DNA from: Cavenderia fasciculata
Lineage: Eukaryota > Evosea > Eumycetozoa > Acytosteliales > Cavenderiaceae
Direction of reading: 5' to 3'
Length of the DNA stretch: 64,000 bases
Assembly (NCBI RefSeq): GCF_000203815.1
Contig: NW_004457695.1
Coordinates: 2,418,001-2,482,000, forward strand
Shown here: piece by piece, positions 23,401-35,603 of the stretch
Numbering within the stretch: the stretch's first letter is position 1
Layout: each line of letters opens with the position of its first letter
Notes under the pieces: model-generated
Told to the model about the DNA's origin: nothing
Databases searched by the model: none
The model's input: only the letters and a program-made list of their open reading frames with translations
Program-made: the position numbers and the translations under genes

Positions 23401-26400
23401 GATGTGGGTGACGGACAGATCGGCGATACGACCAAACGACGACATTGATTCAAAGTTGGATTGGGTGTACTCGCCAGACAAAGTGTTGACAAGACAGTCG
23501 ATCTTTCCTCTAAGCTCGGCGGCATACTCTTTGTCACGAGTGCTGTAGATATGCTTGATCATAGAGCCATACTGTTGGACAAGATAGTTCTTCTTGTCCT
23601 TGGAACCGACTGTTGCGTAGATGCTACCGTCAGCAGCACCCTTCATCTTGAGCAGGTTGAGACAGGCGAGACCGACACCACCAGTGGCCGAGTGGATCAG
23701 GGCAGTCTCGTCCTCGTCCATGTGGTTGACCTTAAAGAGCGAGTGGTAGGCAGTACAGTAGACGACGGGCAGCGATGCAGCTTCAGAGTACGAGATGGAC
23801 TCTGGTTTCTGGACAACGAGGTGTTGCGAGGTGGTTACATGCGATGCAAGACTGTGACGGGCAAATCCGAGTACTTGGTCGCCAATCTTCCACTGGCTGA
23901 CAGCAGACCCAATGCGAGTTATGGTGCCAGAACATTCTAGACCAAATGGTGGGTTGTAGATATCACCCTTTCTAAATATCTCGGCTGGCAACAATCCCTT
24001 GTAAAAGAGGTTGTCTTTAAAGTTGACACCGACTGCTTGCACCTTGATTTCAATGTCATTGGGTGCGAGTACCTCGGGCAACGTGCAGAATTGGTAGTCG
24101 AGACTTTGCTTGGACTTGCAGTAGAGCTTGTCGACGTTGGTCTCGTAGGCGACCTGCGATTTCTTGGCGTCGACGGGCTCGATGAGTTGGCGATTCTGGA
24201 AGAGACGTGGTACCAAGACAGCACCGTCCTTTTTGACGATATACTCCTTGTCGGCCATCTCCATCGATACGAGCTTGATGATGAATGCCAAGTCGGCAGT
24301 ATCCTCTTCTTCAATGTCGATCGAGTAGATTTGGAGTGCAGTGTCTGCGTACTCGTTCATAGCAGTACGGGTCAACCCAATCAACGAGGCATTGAGATAG
24401 TTCTTGCTGGTACGTTGGGCACACTTGGTGAGCACGACAATCTTGGGGACATGCACACCTCTCTCGGCCATAGCTCCGGCCAGTTGGAAGAGCTTGGTGA
24501 GTTGGTAGGTCACGAGTTGGTAGTTTCCATTGAGTGTCTCGACACCAGTCATAAAGAATGCAATCGAGCTCTTGGACAAGCTTGCTTCAATAGTCTTTTC
24601 ATCTTGGAGTGATGGGTTGCGGAGTAACTCTGTTTCAATCACATCGACTTTCTCTTGACACAGTACGAGTGAGTCACGGAGATACTTGGAGATGAGAGAC
24701 TTGCGACCTTCGATAGTTGGACTGTTGACACCATTGTTGGTGAGACCGTTGGCGAGTGTGGCACTACCTGGTACAATCATAGAACAGTAGGCGACAGAGT
24801 CACGACTGACTCTAAACTCGGATATACTCTGCTTTTGGGCGTGTACGACAAACGAGTGGTCTTGTCCAATTTCCTTTTCTTCAAAGTTGATAAATGACAC
24901 TGGGTAACGGAACCCACCAATTTGGTTACACAACAATTCAGACCATTCGTTGGGACGGATGGCACAATGCTCGGTACGGAACTGGTCACTAAACTGCCAC
25001 CATTGATGGAAACATCCAAACACAATGTCAGAGAATGTCATCTTGGGTGAAGGTTCGATAAACATTAACCAACCATTTGGTGCGAGCATATCGTATAGTT
25101 GACGAATACCCTTTTCCAAATCAGCAACGGCATGCAATACATAGGACATTACAATACAATCATAATCGGATGGAAGGAATGATTGAGAGGCATAGTCGAG
25201 TTCAAGATTCAGTGTCTTGTAAACCATCTTGATACATCCATTACTCTTTTCAATCACCTTTTGGAACTTGGATTGAATGTCAGAGTTGATAAACGATGCT
25301 GAAATATCGGTAAAGGTGTAGACAACCTCGACACCGGACTTTTCATAAGTAGTACCTTCAAAGAGTGATGCCAACTTGGTCAAGAGCTTGGTGGTGAGTG
25401 AACCAGTACCACCTCCAACTTCGAGTATTTTGATCACCTTTTTACAGTCTTGGTCAGACTTTGTGACAATATTACCAATGGCCTTTTGGATTGTGCTACC
25501 AACTTGCTCCAAATAATAGTCAACGGCTGTTGAAGAGGTGTAAAAGGAGCTGAGAAGGTTATTCTCAAACAGCGAGTGACAGGCAGTGCTGTCACCTTGG
25601 AGCAGACGTGGAATGATAGAGGTTGCACGCTCGATCAATGTCAACTCGAGATTGGCATCGGGATACTTGGCAAGAACCTTTGACTTTAGATCGATGGGAG
25701 ACATGGATTGATAGTCTGCAGCCGATGGCACCAAAGAATGGATTTCAAACAGTCTTGTAAGGAAACGAGTAAAGCTAGTGTCGATACCAACTGACTTCAT
25801 GTATTGTTCCATGGTCTGTGCATTCTTCTTGGTCCAGTCCCATCCACTGATAGTCTCTAATGTCTCTTTTAACAAGAGACAACAGTAGTTGACAAAATCA
25901 GTGTCTACAAGTACTTGACTCTTATCGTGTAACTCGGTCATCGGATCGGCCATGATAGAGGTTGGGATGGGAAGAGATGACTCTTTGGATTGCCAGTTGA
26001 TAGTGTAGACTTGGTCAGATGGCTTCTTGATAGTGTTGACCTTGTACTTTTCCAACGATTTCAATGTGAAGCGACCAACCTCTACAATGACTTGACCGTC
26101 CTGTCCAATCAATTGACAGGTTGCATGCACCTGGGTAGAGTGATCGGTTGGGTTGAGTATACGAGTGTAGAGATAGAGTTGGTCAATTTCATCGGTTTGG
26201 TTAAAGAGGGTCTGCGGATAGACTTGCATCTTGTCGACTCGTTCAACTACAAAATGTTGGTTGCTGTCTTCTAGAATACCCAATACGCCATGGAAACAAT
26301 TATCCAATACCATTGCATTCAACACTCTCTTGTAGTTGTTTCGGTGGTTCTCAATGACCTCGTTGCCATCAAAGCTGAGCAGACACAGAGATTCAAAGTT

Positions 26401-29400
26401 TGGACCAACCCACAACTTGTCAATCACCTGGAAGTGTTTGCCATAGCCGAGACCAAGTCGAACGATTCTATGGTAGAGTTCGGAACGATCGATTGAACAA
26501 ACATCACAATCGGCCTTGAGTTGCAACAAATCAACCTTGGGTACAGATGTGAGACTTTGGAGGATAGTGTCGTTGAGGATCTGGCTCGATGACTGTGGGT
26601 TCAGTTGGATCTTGGCCTTGCACATTTTACTCCATTTCTTTTGGTTGATCGAATCCTTTTGGTAGAATTGGAATTGGTATACATTCTTGGAGATACGATC
26701 GATCGTAGTCTGGAGATGTTGTTGCTCACCCTCGACCAAAAAGAACGGGCTGAGAAACTCGATGGATTGGATGAGGATGGACGTGTGGGCAGCTGTCAGT
26801 TGGTCATTTGAATGCTTCTCCAAGTACTCGACTGCCTCTAGGATAATGTCGAGGTAGCCTGCACCAGGGAAGATGGGCTTACCACGCACCTTGTGGTCCT
26901 TCAAGTAGGCATAGCAGTTCTTTTTGACGTCAATGATGGTTTCAAAACTCTCCTGCCCGTTCAAGTGTTTCTTCCAACCGATTAAATCGATTGTTGGACC
27001 CTTGAGACGGAGGTCGTGACTGTACAACGACTCGTTCCAGTACTGGGTATCACTCTCCCATTGATAACGGGGTAGGATGTTGGTCACCTCCTTCCAGAGA
27101 TTGGTCGATAGGATAGACTCATCAAACTGTGTGCCAAAGTCAATATTGACACCTTGACAATACAACTGTGCCACCGACGAGTAGAATGTCAACAACTCAT
27201 CCTTGGAACGGTGGAGTGCCGACATTACGTTGGTACGCAAACCGGCATTACCACACTTGTTGATGAGATAGGCGAGTGTTGGGTGAGGAGTGATCTCGAG
27301 GTACACTAGACGCTTGTGTTGGTTGCTCTTGGTGTACTTTGATAGATTGGAAATAGCCTTTTCAAAGTGGACTGGTTCACGAAGGTTCTTGTAGATGTAT
27401 TGAGCATCGACTGGGGTGGTTTGGAGATCACCATAGACTGTCGAGAACAATGGCACCATTGGACGGAATGTGGATGGCAGATCGGCCAATGATTCAAGTA
27501 CCTCCTTTTTAATGGCCTTTTGGTAGGATGAATGGAACGAGCATGGAGACTTGAGGAAGGCATTAAAGATACCCTCCTTTGTAAGCTGGCTGGCTAGTTC
27601 TTTTAATCTATCCTCCTTTCCAGTGACGACGATTGATTCTGGAGCATTGTAACAGGCAATCTCCAAATCATGGAACTCATTTCCATACTTTTCGTCAAAT
27701 GATTGCGAACCAAGACTGATGGCCAACATCTTACCGCTTCCAATAGTCTTGTTTTGCAACATACTTCTATAATATACAATTTTAATGGCTGATTCTAATG
27801 AAATGGCACCTGAAAAGTATGCAGATGTTACTTCACCAAAACTATAAGAGAGAAAAAGAGTAAGTTAAAAGTTAAATAATTAAATATAATATTATATATT
27901 TATATATTTATATTTATATTTCTTTTTAATTAATTTATAGTTACCTATGGCCAATAACCATTGAAGGTTGAATACCAAACTTTCCATAAAGAGCAACCAA
28001 ACCCATTTGAATTAAAAATAAGGCAGGTTGAGCAATGATTGGAGTGTTGATGGTGATTTGATCGTCTTCGGCAATGGAACCGATCTTTTCCCAAACACTA
28101 TAGCCACAGTACTTTTTCAATAGGTCGTCACAAATGTCAATAGTGTCTTTGAATACTGGTTCAGCTTCATAAAGCTTTCTACCCATTCCATTCCATTGTG
28201 GACCTTGACCAACAAATACAAAGCAAACTGGGATATCCTCTCCAGGTACATTGTCACTGCTAGAAAGAACATTAGAGATGGCTGGATTGGTTCCTTCGAG
28301 GTACTCTTTCCAATCCTTGGCAATGACCACCTTACGGTGAAGTAAATTGGCCTTCATGGTGGATTGATGTAATGCAAACTCTTGGAAATTAATCATATGA
28401 TGATAGTTTGTATTATCCTTTACCTCTTGTTCATATTTATCCAATGACCATTCAGAATTTGAACTTGTAGGAACCATATAATATTTTTCTTTTTCAGCTC
28501 TAGAGGAAAAGAGAGTAATCAAAAAAAAAAAAATAACAAATTAATTAATATTAATTATTATTATTATTATTTTTTTTTATAATATTTATATTTATATTTA
28601 TAGATTTAACATACAAAGAATAATCAGGTTCTTGATTAATATATTCTTGAACAACTAAATGACAATTGGCACCACCAAATCCAAATGAATTGATACCAAT
28701 ATTTACAATTTGGTCCTCTGGGAACACTTCAATTTCATTTACGACTTGGATGTGGTATTGATCGAATGGAATCTTTGGATTGGGTTGGTTAAAGTGGATA
28801 CTTGGTACCAACATACGATTCTTTAACATCAGAGATGACTTGATGAGAGAGGCAATACCGGCAGCAGATTCCAAATGACCGATATTGGTTTTGAATGATC
28901 CAACTTTCAAGGGAAAGTCTTGTGAATGGTTACTAGTAAAAACGTTAGAGAGAGCTCCAACTTCGATTGGATCACCAACAGGAGTACCAGTTCCATGGCA
29001 CTCTACATAGTAAATATCATTTGCAGCAAGCTCACTCTTCTCAAGTGCACTTGCGATATTTTTGGATTGTGATTCACCCGATGGTGTTGTCAAAGATGAC
29101 TTGTCAAAAGATCCATCTTCATTCATATTTGAACCAAGGATGACTCCATAAATTCTATTTTTATCTTTTTCTGCTTGTTCTAATGATTTTAAAATCACCT
29201 AAACAAAACAAAACAAAAATAGATTAAAACAGTGGTTTGTTAGAATAATGAAAATATATAATTATTAATTATTTTTTTTTTTAGTTATATATTTTTCAAC
29301 TTACAATTCCAGCACCTTCACCACGAACATAACCATTGGCATCGGCATCAAAAGTTTTACATCTTCCATCTGGATTGAGAACTCCTAGACTGGAAAAAGC

Positions 29401-30033
29401 AACACTGGTCGATGGGTCCAACAAGGCATTGACACCTCCACAGATGGCAACTTTACAATCGCCGTTGGCGATGGATTGGAGACCCAAAGAAACAGAAGCA
29501 AGAGAGCTGGAACAAGCAGTATCGACGGTAAGCGATGGACCACGGAAATCGTAGCAGTAAGAGATACGGTTAGATATGATCGAGGCATTGCTACCGGTCA
29601 TGGCATAGGGGGATTGTTCGGAAACGTCCTTGTATTGCAACTTCATGTAGTCGTGGTTACTGACACCCATAAAGACACCAGTGTCGGTTCCTCGGAGAAT
29701 GGTTGGGGAAATTCCAGCATCTTCGAGTGCCTCCCACACAAGTGTGAGCAGGATTCTTTGCTGGGGATCGATCAATGGAGCCTCTTTGGGAGAGATGCCA
29801 AAGAATAGACTGTCAAAACATTTCCATTCGTTCATGTTGAGGAAACCCCCATATTTATTATTAATCATATCAGTGTCATTGTAGGTAGAGCTCCAACGGT
29901 CCTTGGTAACAACAGATACACCGTCGAAACCTTGAAGCAATTGACTCCACAACTCTGTTGGAGTTTTGGATCCACCTGGCAATCTAAAACCAAGTCCTAC
30001 AATGGCAACCTTGTTATTATTATTATTAGTCAT
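20479..30033 (-). CDS. stlA: Steely hybrid polyketide synthase (type I FAS-like plus type III PKS)
   Basis: Four exons, 29305-30033, 28615-29198, 27945-28499 and 20479-27841, join in frame to about 3076 residues; introns are 106, 115 and 103 nt. Visible domains: KS (DTACSSS Cys174, ECHGTG His311, NIGH His351); AT (GHSFGE, Ser623, codon split by intron 3); DH (HKVRGKPIFP, about 938); methyltransferase (EVGGGTGS, about 1432); ER (about 1900-2180, ATGGVG); KR (TGQTGIS about 2215, YNSAN about 2355); ACP (GLDSL, about 2545); Ser/Ala/Pro linker; then a type III synthase from about 2715 with its Cys (MGCLAG), His (LIHTGG) and Asn (YGNMSS). In Dictyostelium discoideum, StlA makes the alkylresorcinol differentiation factor MPBD. 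An intact C-methylation motif and the C-terminal sequence favour stlA over stlB. Every active site I can recognise is present. Confidence 0.94.
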
Positions 30034-32087
30034 TATTATTATTTATTATTATTATTATTATTTATGTTTGTTGTTTGTGTAAGTTATTAAACAATATGTG
30101 TGTGTGGTTGAGGGGGGGTATTTATTTAATAGATTTAAAAAATGAAAAAATCGGAAATAATAATGGAAAAAACTGGAAAATAAAAAAAAAAAGAAGTATT
30201 TTTAAAAAGTTCGAAAACTAAATAGTATGTGAAAAATTAAATGGAAAAATAGTATATTGGAGAGAAATGTGATGATTGAAGAGTACTATTTATTATTGTG
30301 TGAACAGATAACTGTGAAATAAAAATAGTATTTTTTTTTAAAAATTATATTTATAGAGAGAATAGAAGACAACGCATTTAATTTGTGCTTGAAAACGAAT
30401 AAGAATGTGATGACTCCAACCCTGTTCAAACCCTAATCTTGTATTTATGCAGCCACTGTCAATTGACCAAATATTTTAAAGAAATAAAAAAAAAAAAATT
30501 AAAAAAAAAATTAAAAAAAAAAAAACTATCGTGCTCCACTGAAAATCTGTGTTTGGCATCTGCTACCAGCCAATTCAGAATGAAAAAAAAGACGGTTATC
30601 AGTATTCACTTCCTTTTTTAGATTTAAGAATTCTTCTCAAATAATCTGATAGGCTACGTATATAAACAGTAATCCATATTTTTGGTTAAAATATTGTCTA
30701 TTGCAAACGATAAATAAAAGTTTTGAACCCCCCCTCTAGATTTTACCAACCCGTTTTAATCCCGATTCTCCAAATCCCTTTATCCATTAATGGTTCTACT
30801 AATTAATAAAGACGATGGCGCAATGACGGTATTGGAGTGTCTGCTGAGCGTGCTGAGAGGTTTATCATTTTGTGACCACTCATTAATTACGAACAGAACC
30901 ATCTCCAAAACAATCTGTTTTACACTTACTAGACCATGGTTGAGATCAACTACTTCATTGCCAAAGGGTACTTTGTTGTTGTTGCCAGTGTCAAAAGAGA
31001 GAACCCTCCATTTTTTTACCCTCGGTTCAGACCACCAATTAGGAACACTCATCTTTTAGCCAAGGGGTGATGATTATTCATTCCTCAACCAAAGAGAGGA
31101 GAGTGTAGGGTGAAAAGCAATGGAGAATAATTTGATACAACAACTAAAAAATCGTCCAATTTACTATACCAATTTAATTTAGATGTTGCTTTTTCTTGTT
31201 CTTTTCTTCTTCCTTTTAGTTCATCCCTACCAACACCACTGTTTCTCCCTACTAGTTTAGTTTGAGAGAGTATATATAAATATAAAAAGTGTGATCCATT
31301 TAGTATCAAATGTATTTAACCACTTTTCTCCTTTTAATTTAAAAGTGTCGATTGATTGGGCAACTGTCAACAACAACAACAACACCACCACTTCTCCTAC
31401 TAGCTACTAGCAGGGGCTGCTTCTTTTGTTTGTTGTCAGTTGAGTCAACGACCACAATAACTCTTCTCTTTTCCTTGACCCCGTCCATCCCAAAGAGGCA
31501 TATCTTGTAAACATTTAGTCACACATGTCTGTCGTGTTTGTTTGATTCAAAAAGTTATTGTTGCTGCTGCTGCTGATGTGTTTGATGTTGTTGCAAACTA
31601 CCCAATTTGTTGGTTCACGTGTGTTTGTTGTTATTTGGACACTCCCTCTTGACGACGTTCCTTGGTTTATTGGCAGTTTTGTCTGTTTTACTATTTTGGT
31701 TATTATTTCTTTTGTTGTTGCTGTTGTTGCTGTTGTTGTTGTTGTTGTTGTTGTTGGTATTTCAGTGATATATCTTCCCAATAATTATAATATGACTCTT
31801 TATTCTTCCAAAGGTAATATTTTAAATATCGATCCCATTTTTCCTAATTTAAAAAAGAATATATAAAGTTAGTAACAAAAACACTTTATAGCATTTCAGA
31901 GGGTAAGGAAGAAAGCAAAAGTTGTGTGTGTCTGTGTGGTTTGATCATGATCATGATAATAATAATGATCATGATGGATGATGATGATGTGTAGTGGTTG
32001 TAATGGATGGGGTTGGATATAGAAGTGATAAGTTTTCCGATGGATTTCATTTATCACTACCACCACAAGTTGGAATATTAAACTTTA
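30034..32087. other. Intergenic region upstream of stlA
   Basis: Two kilobases without a supported gene. The first 500 bp, next to the stlA start, contain TTATTATT runs, a GTGTGTGTGG/G-rich patch (about 30098-30118) and A-rich runs, so the stlA promoter should be here. The stretch 30780-31060 is GC-richer and open on both strands for about 90 codons but shows no motif. 31555-31760 holds GTT/GCT trinucleotide repeats that create a false hydrophobic frame. Confidence 0.5.
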
Positions 32088-32504
32088 TCAATCCAACACA
32101 TGGGTGTTGTGTTGGCCGATCAGATCAATTATTTTAATATTTAGATAAAACTAGATCCAATGGTGATGTATGGAATAGAATAGAATAAGATAGAATGGAA
32201 GATTGTGTGTGTGTGTGTAAGAGAGAAAGATACATACAGTATTTGTACTGATACAAGAATAGAATTTTTGATGTAATGTGAGACAGTTAAATGAAGCATA
32301 GGAACGATCGTTCTCACATTGTTTGAGTTCTACCAAATGCTCTGAACAGGAATCCACTACCTGTTTAGTCTTTTTGTCGGCAGTGACGATAGCATCAACC
32401 ATTTTACATCTCTCATTGAATTGATCGGGATTCAAGTGTAGATAGTCTTGATAGAAATCTTTAAATTCATCAAACTCTGGTTCAGGGAATCTATATCGAG
32501 TCAT
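32088..32504 (-). CDS. Twin-CX9C (CHCH) mitochondrial protein
   Basis: Exon 1 (32238-32504) encodes 89 residues beginning MTRYRFPEPEFDEF. Near its end are two cysteine pairs, each with nine residues between them: CSEHLVELKQC and CLTLHQKFYSC. That is the twin CX9C coiled-coil-helix fold, imported into the mitochondrial intermembrane space and oxidised by the Mia40 pathway. The exon ends at a GTATGT donor. A candidate second exon, 32088-32150, follows a TCTAG acceptor and adds 20 residues; this last exon is less certain. Known members are respiratory-complex subunits or assembly factors; which one cannot be told. The gene is divergent from the tRNA isopentenyltransferase gene across 484 bp. Confidence 0.75.
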
Positions 32505-32988
32505 TTCTTCCTTCTTTTTGATTTCTTCTTCTTTTGTTTATATAAATTACAAATATTAATACAATGAATGAATGAATAAATGAATGAATGAAAAGATAAT
32601 GAATGATAAACTTTTAAAGCTAATACTGTGAAAAAAAAAAAGATATAATGGAGCTCTTCAAAATTGAGTGGTTTCAGTATCTAAGTTGTTATCTATTCTT
32701 CTAGAGAGAGAGTGCGTGTACGTATGAGTGTGTATGGTTGTGAGGAGTTTGTTGGATGGTTGAAGAATAGAAAGGTTAAATTAAATATATTATCTATGCG
32801 TAATTAAACAGACAACATCGCTTTGCGTGCATGCTCTGACGGGAAAAACATAATGTATTGCTCTTTCGTTCGTTTTCAAAATCAACATATATCGTATTCA
32901 TTCAAATTATCTATCTCTATCTATCTGCTATATTAGTATTATTATAATTATATGAATACGTGTCGAACATAACTTATTGTGACACATC

Positions 32989-34253
32989 ATGTTATTCAAC
33001 AACATCACCAAATATATTAAATGCAATAATGGAGCAAACACACTCAATGCATGTTTTCTGAAATCAGTGACGACATCATCATCATCAACAACAAACAACT
33101 ATAGATACAACAACGTCAGCAATGGGTGTTATTCAAGTACGATAGTAACATCAAATAATAGAATATACAACAATAATAACAACAACAGATACTATACTTC
33201 GTCACGACCCAAAGTGATGGTGATTGCTGGACCAACGGGTATTGGTAAATCGAGGATTGGTATAGAGATTGCAAAGCAGATAGGTGGTGAGATTATCTCT
33301 GCCGACTCTATTCAAGTATACAAGAATGTTAATATTGGGAGCAACAAGCTACCCGAGGACAACATACAACATCATCTCATCGATATTCTCGACGTCGGTC
33401 AAGAATATGGTGTCATACAATTTTACAACATGGCAATGGATGCGATCAAGGATATATTGAGTAGAGGCAAGGTGCCCATTGTCGTCGGTGGCAATGGCTT
33501 TTACGTCAAGTCGCTGTTTGACGGCCTGTCAGGCGCCGACGACGGTGCACCCAGCCACGACAGACTAGTGTGCGACGGCATCGAGCAGCGTCTGCGTTCA
33601 GAGAACAACTGGTACAAGATGTTGTCTGTTTTACGAGAGATTGACCCTGAATCGGCCGACTCGCTTACACGAAACGATTATCGTCGAATGGCCAAGTCAT
33701 TCTACGTGTACTCGCAGACTGGCCAAAAGTACAGCAGCTTCAAGAAGCGTGACCCGGGGCCTGCCGAGACACTCTACGACTTTAGATCATTCTATGTGAC
33801 TACGCGTCGAGACTTTCTCATGTTTTTACTCAACTATCGGTGCGAATGGATGATCCAAGACGGACTCGTCAAAGAGGTAGTCGACCTACTTCTCAACGGT
33901 ATGTCACCCAGCGATGCTGCCGCACGTTCCATTGGATACCGTCAGTGTGTTGAAGCACTCCTCACGCCCATGGACACCCCCATCTCCAAAGACCACGCCA
34001 CCAACTTCCTCAACGACTTTATGTCTAGCACCCGAGCCTACTCTAAGCGCCAAGCCATCTGGTTCCGAAAGTGCGAGCGTACCCAATGGGTCAATCTCTC
34101 ACCACTCCCAGAAGAATCTCTCTCCATCTTTAACGGTGGTCAAGATCTAAGTAGTTGGAATCCAAAATCAAAAAACTCTGTTCCAACTGGATGGTCACCA
34201 ATCTCTCCTCCATCTCCAACACTTTCAACTGTCGAACAGTATGTATTATGATA

Positions 34254-34288
<35 letters not shown>

Positions 34289-34623
34289 TAGTAGTTTTTT
34301 TTTTGGTGACTTACAAAATATACTTACCCAATTATTTTAGTATTTTAGAACAATTTAATCAAACGCCAGAAGGATTTGAATCGGCAATTAATACAGAGGA
34401 ATCTGAAGCTTTAAAGACCAACTCTAAACAACTTTTAAAGGTTTGCAAGGAAACCAAACACGAATATCTATTATTTAACCAATCGACCATACTTCCACTT
34501 GCCAAATTGATTCGTAGTGGACGACAATACATCTATGAAGCAAGACCAGAATTATTTACTCCACAACTTAACCCACATTTAAATGGAACTGCAACCAAAA
34601 AAGGAGATAGAATGAACCAATAA
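32989..34623 (+). CDS. tRNA dimethylallyltransferase (tRNA isopentenyltransferase)
   Basis: Transfers a dimethylallyl group from DMAPP to N6 of adenosine 37 in tRNAs reading U-starting codons. Exons 32989-34238 and 34341-34623, intron 102 nt (GTATGT...TTTTAG), give 510 residues. After a Ser/Asn-rich leader of about 75 residues comes the P-loop AGPTGIGKS, then ISADSIQVYKN with the substrate-contacting Asp, HHLIDI, and VVGGNGFYVKSL. The leader could be a mitochondrial or dual-targeting presequence. The C-terminal part has no obvious zinc finger of the animal TRIT1 type. Dictyostelids have several relatives, including the cytokinin/discadenine enzyme IptA; the MiaA-like core here fits a tRNA enzyme better, but the paralogue cannot be fixed. 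A TAG trinucleotide run (34254-34287) lies in the intron. Confidence 0.92.
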
Positions 34624-34696
34624 ATCATCCAATATACATAAAACATATCATTCCTCTTTTCTTTTTCTTCTTTTATCTATTATTACACACTATTTA

Positions 34697-35159
34697 TTAT
34701 TTCGATCCATTGTTATTGCTATTGTTACCAGCAGCGGCGGCGGTATTATTATTTGCATTATTAGATTGTTGTTGTTGTGGTTGTAAATTAGCATTTTGCA
34801 TTAAATCACTGATTGACTTGTCTAAATCATCGATTCTACTTCCCATTTCATCAACTAATTTGAAAAAGATAATAAGTAAACTGAATGAATATTATATGAT
34901 GTTATCAATAACTTTTAATTCATACTTCTCTTTAAAATAGATTCTGACATTGTTTCAAATCTAGATTGCTAATATAAAAGTAAGGATGTTAGTATTTGTT
35001 TAAAACAAGCTTGTTTGTAACCCTTGAATAAGAGATTGCAGTCTCTGTATGTACCATTTGCTCTAAAAGTGTTTGAACGAAATGTGACATATCTTGAGAA
35101 CTAGTGTCAACATCTGATGGTTGTTGTTGTTGTTGATTGTTGGTTGGTTGATTACTCAT
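34697..35159 (-). CDS. hsbp1: Heat shock factor-binding protein 1 homologue
   Basis: A small coiled-coil protein that in animals binds the trimerisation domain of heat shock factor 1 and damps the heat-shock response. Three exons, 35055-35159, 34926-34968 and 34697-34854, join in frame to 101 residues. The family core is spread over all three: MSHFVQTLLEQM, then QSRFETMSESIL, then DEMGSRIDDLDKSISDLM, with leucines and isoleucines in heptad spacing. It starts with a Gln-rich leader and ends with an Asn/Ala-rich tail, normal additions in dictyostelid proteins. The middle exon is only 43 nt. The 3' end converges with the isopentenyltransferase gene, with only 73 bp between stops. Confidence 0.93.
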
Positions 35160-35603
35160 CTTATATCTGTCTATATATCTATCTGAACTCTTCAAATTGA
35201 TATTACAATGAAAAATAATCTTGCCATTCAGGTGTTTTTCATAGTATAGTTCAAAATCAAATCTTTTTTTTAAATTGTTTAACAAAAAAAAAAAATAAAG
35301 GATATTTAAATATAATAATATATAATAATAATCAACAAATAATAATAATAATTTTCAAAATTTCTAATCATAAATAATATAAATTATAAATTAATAATGA
35401 TTATTGTTTATTAAAAATAAATAAAGTATGAAAAAAAACCAAAGAGCTCAATTTTGACAAAAAAACGAACGAACGAGAGGGGACAAAGTTATATATTCTC
35501 TCATTGATTTAGTTTTTTATCGCTATCTTTCTATCTATTATTATTTTTCTATCTATCTTTGTACATATTTCAATAACAACACACAGAAGAAGAAGAAGAG
35601 AGA

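Noticed and set aside
31558-31866. A hydrophobic 102-codon plus-strand frame
   Set aside because: The hydrophobic core is just GTT/GCT trinucleotide repeats read as valine and alanine.
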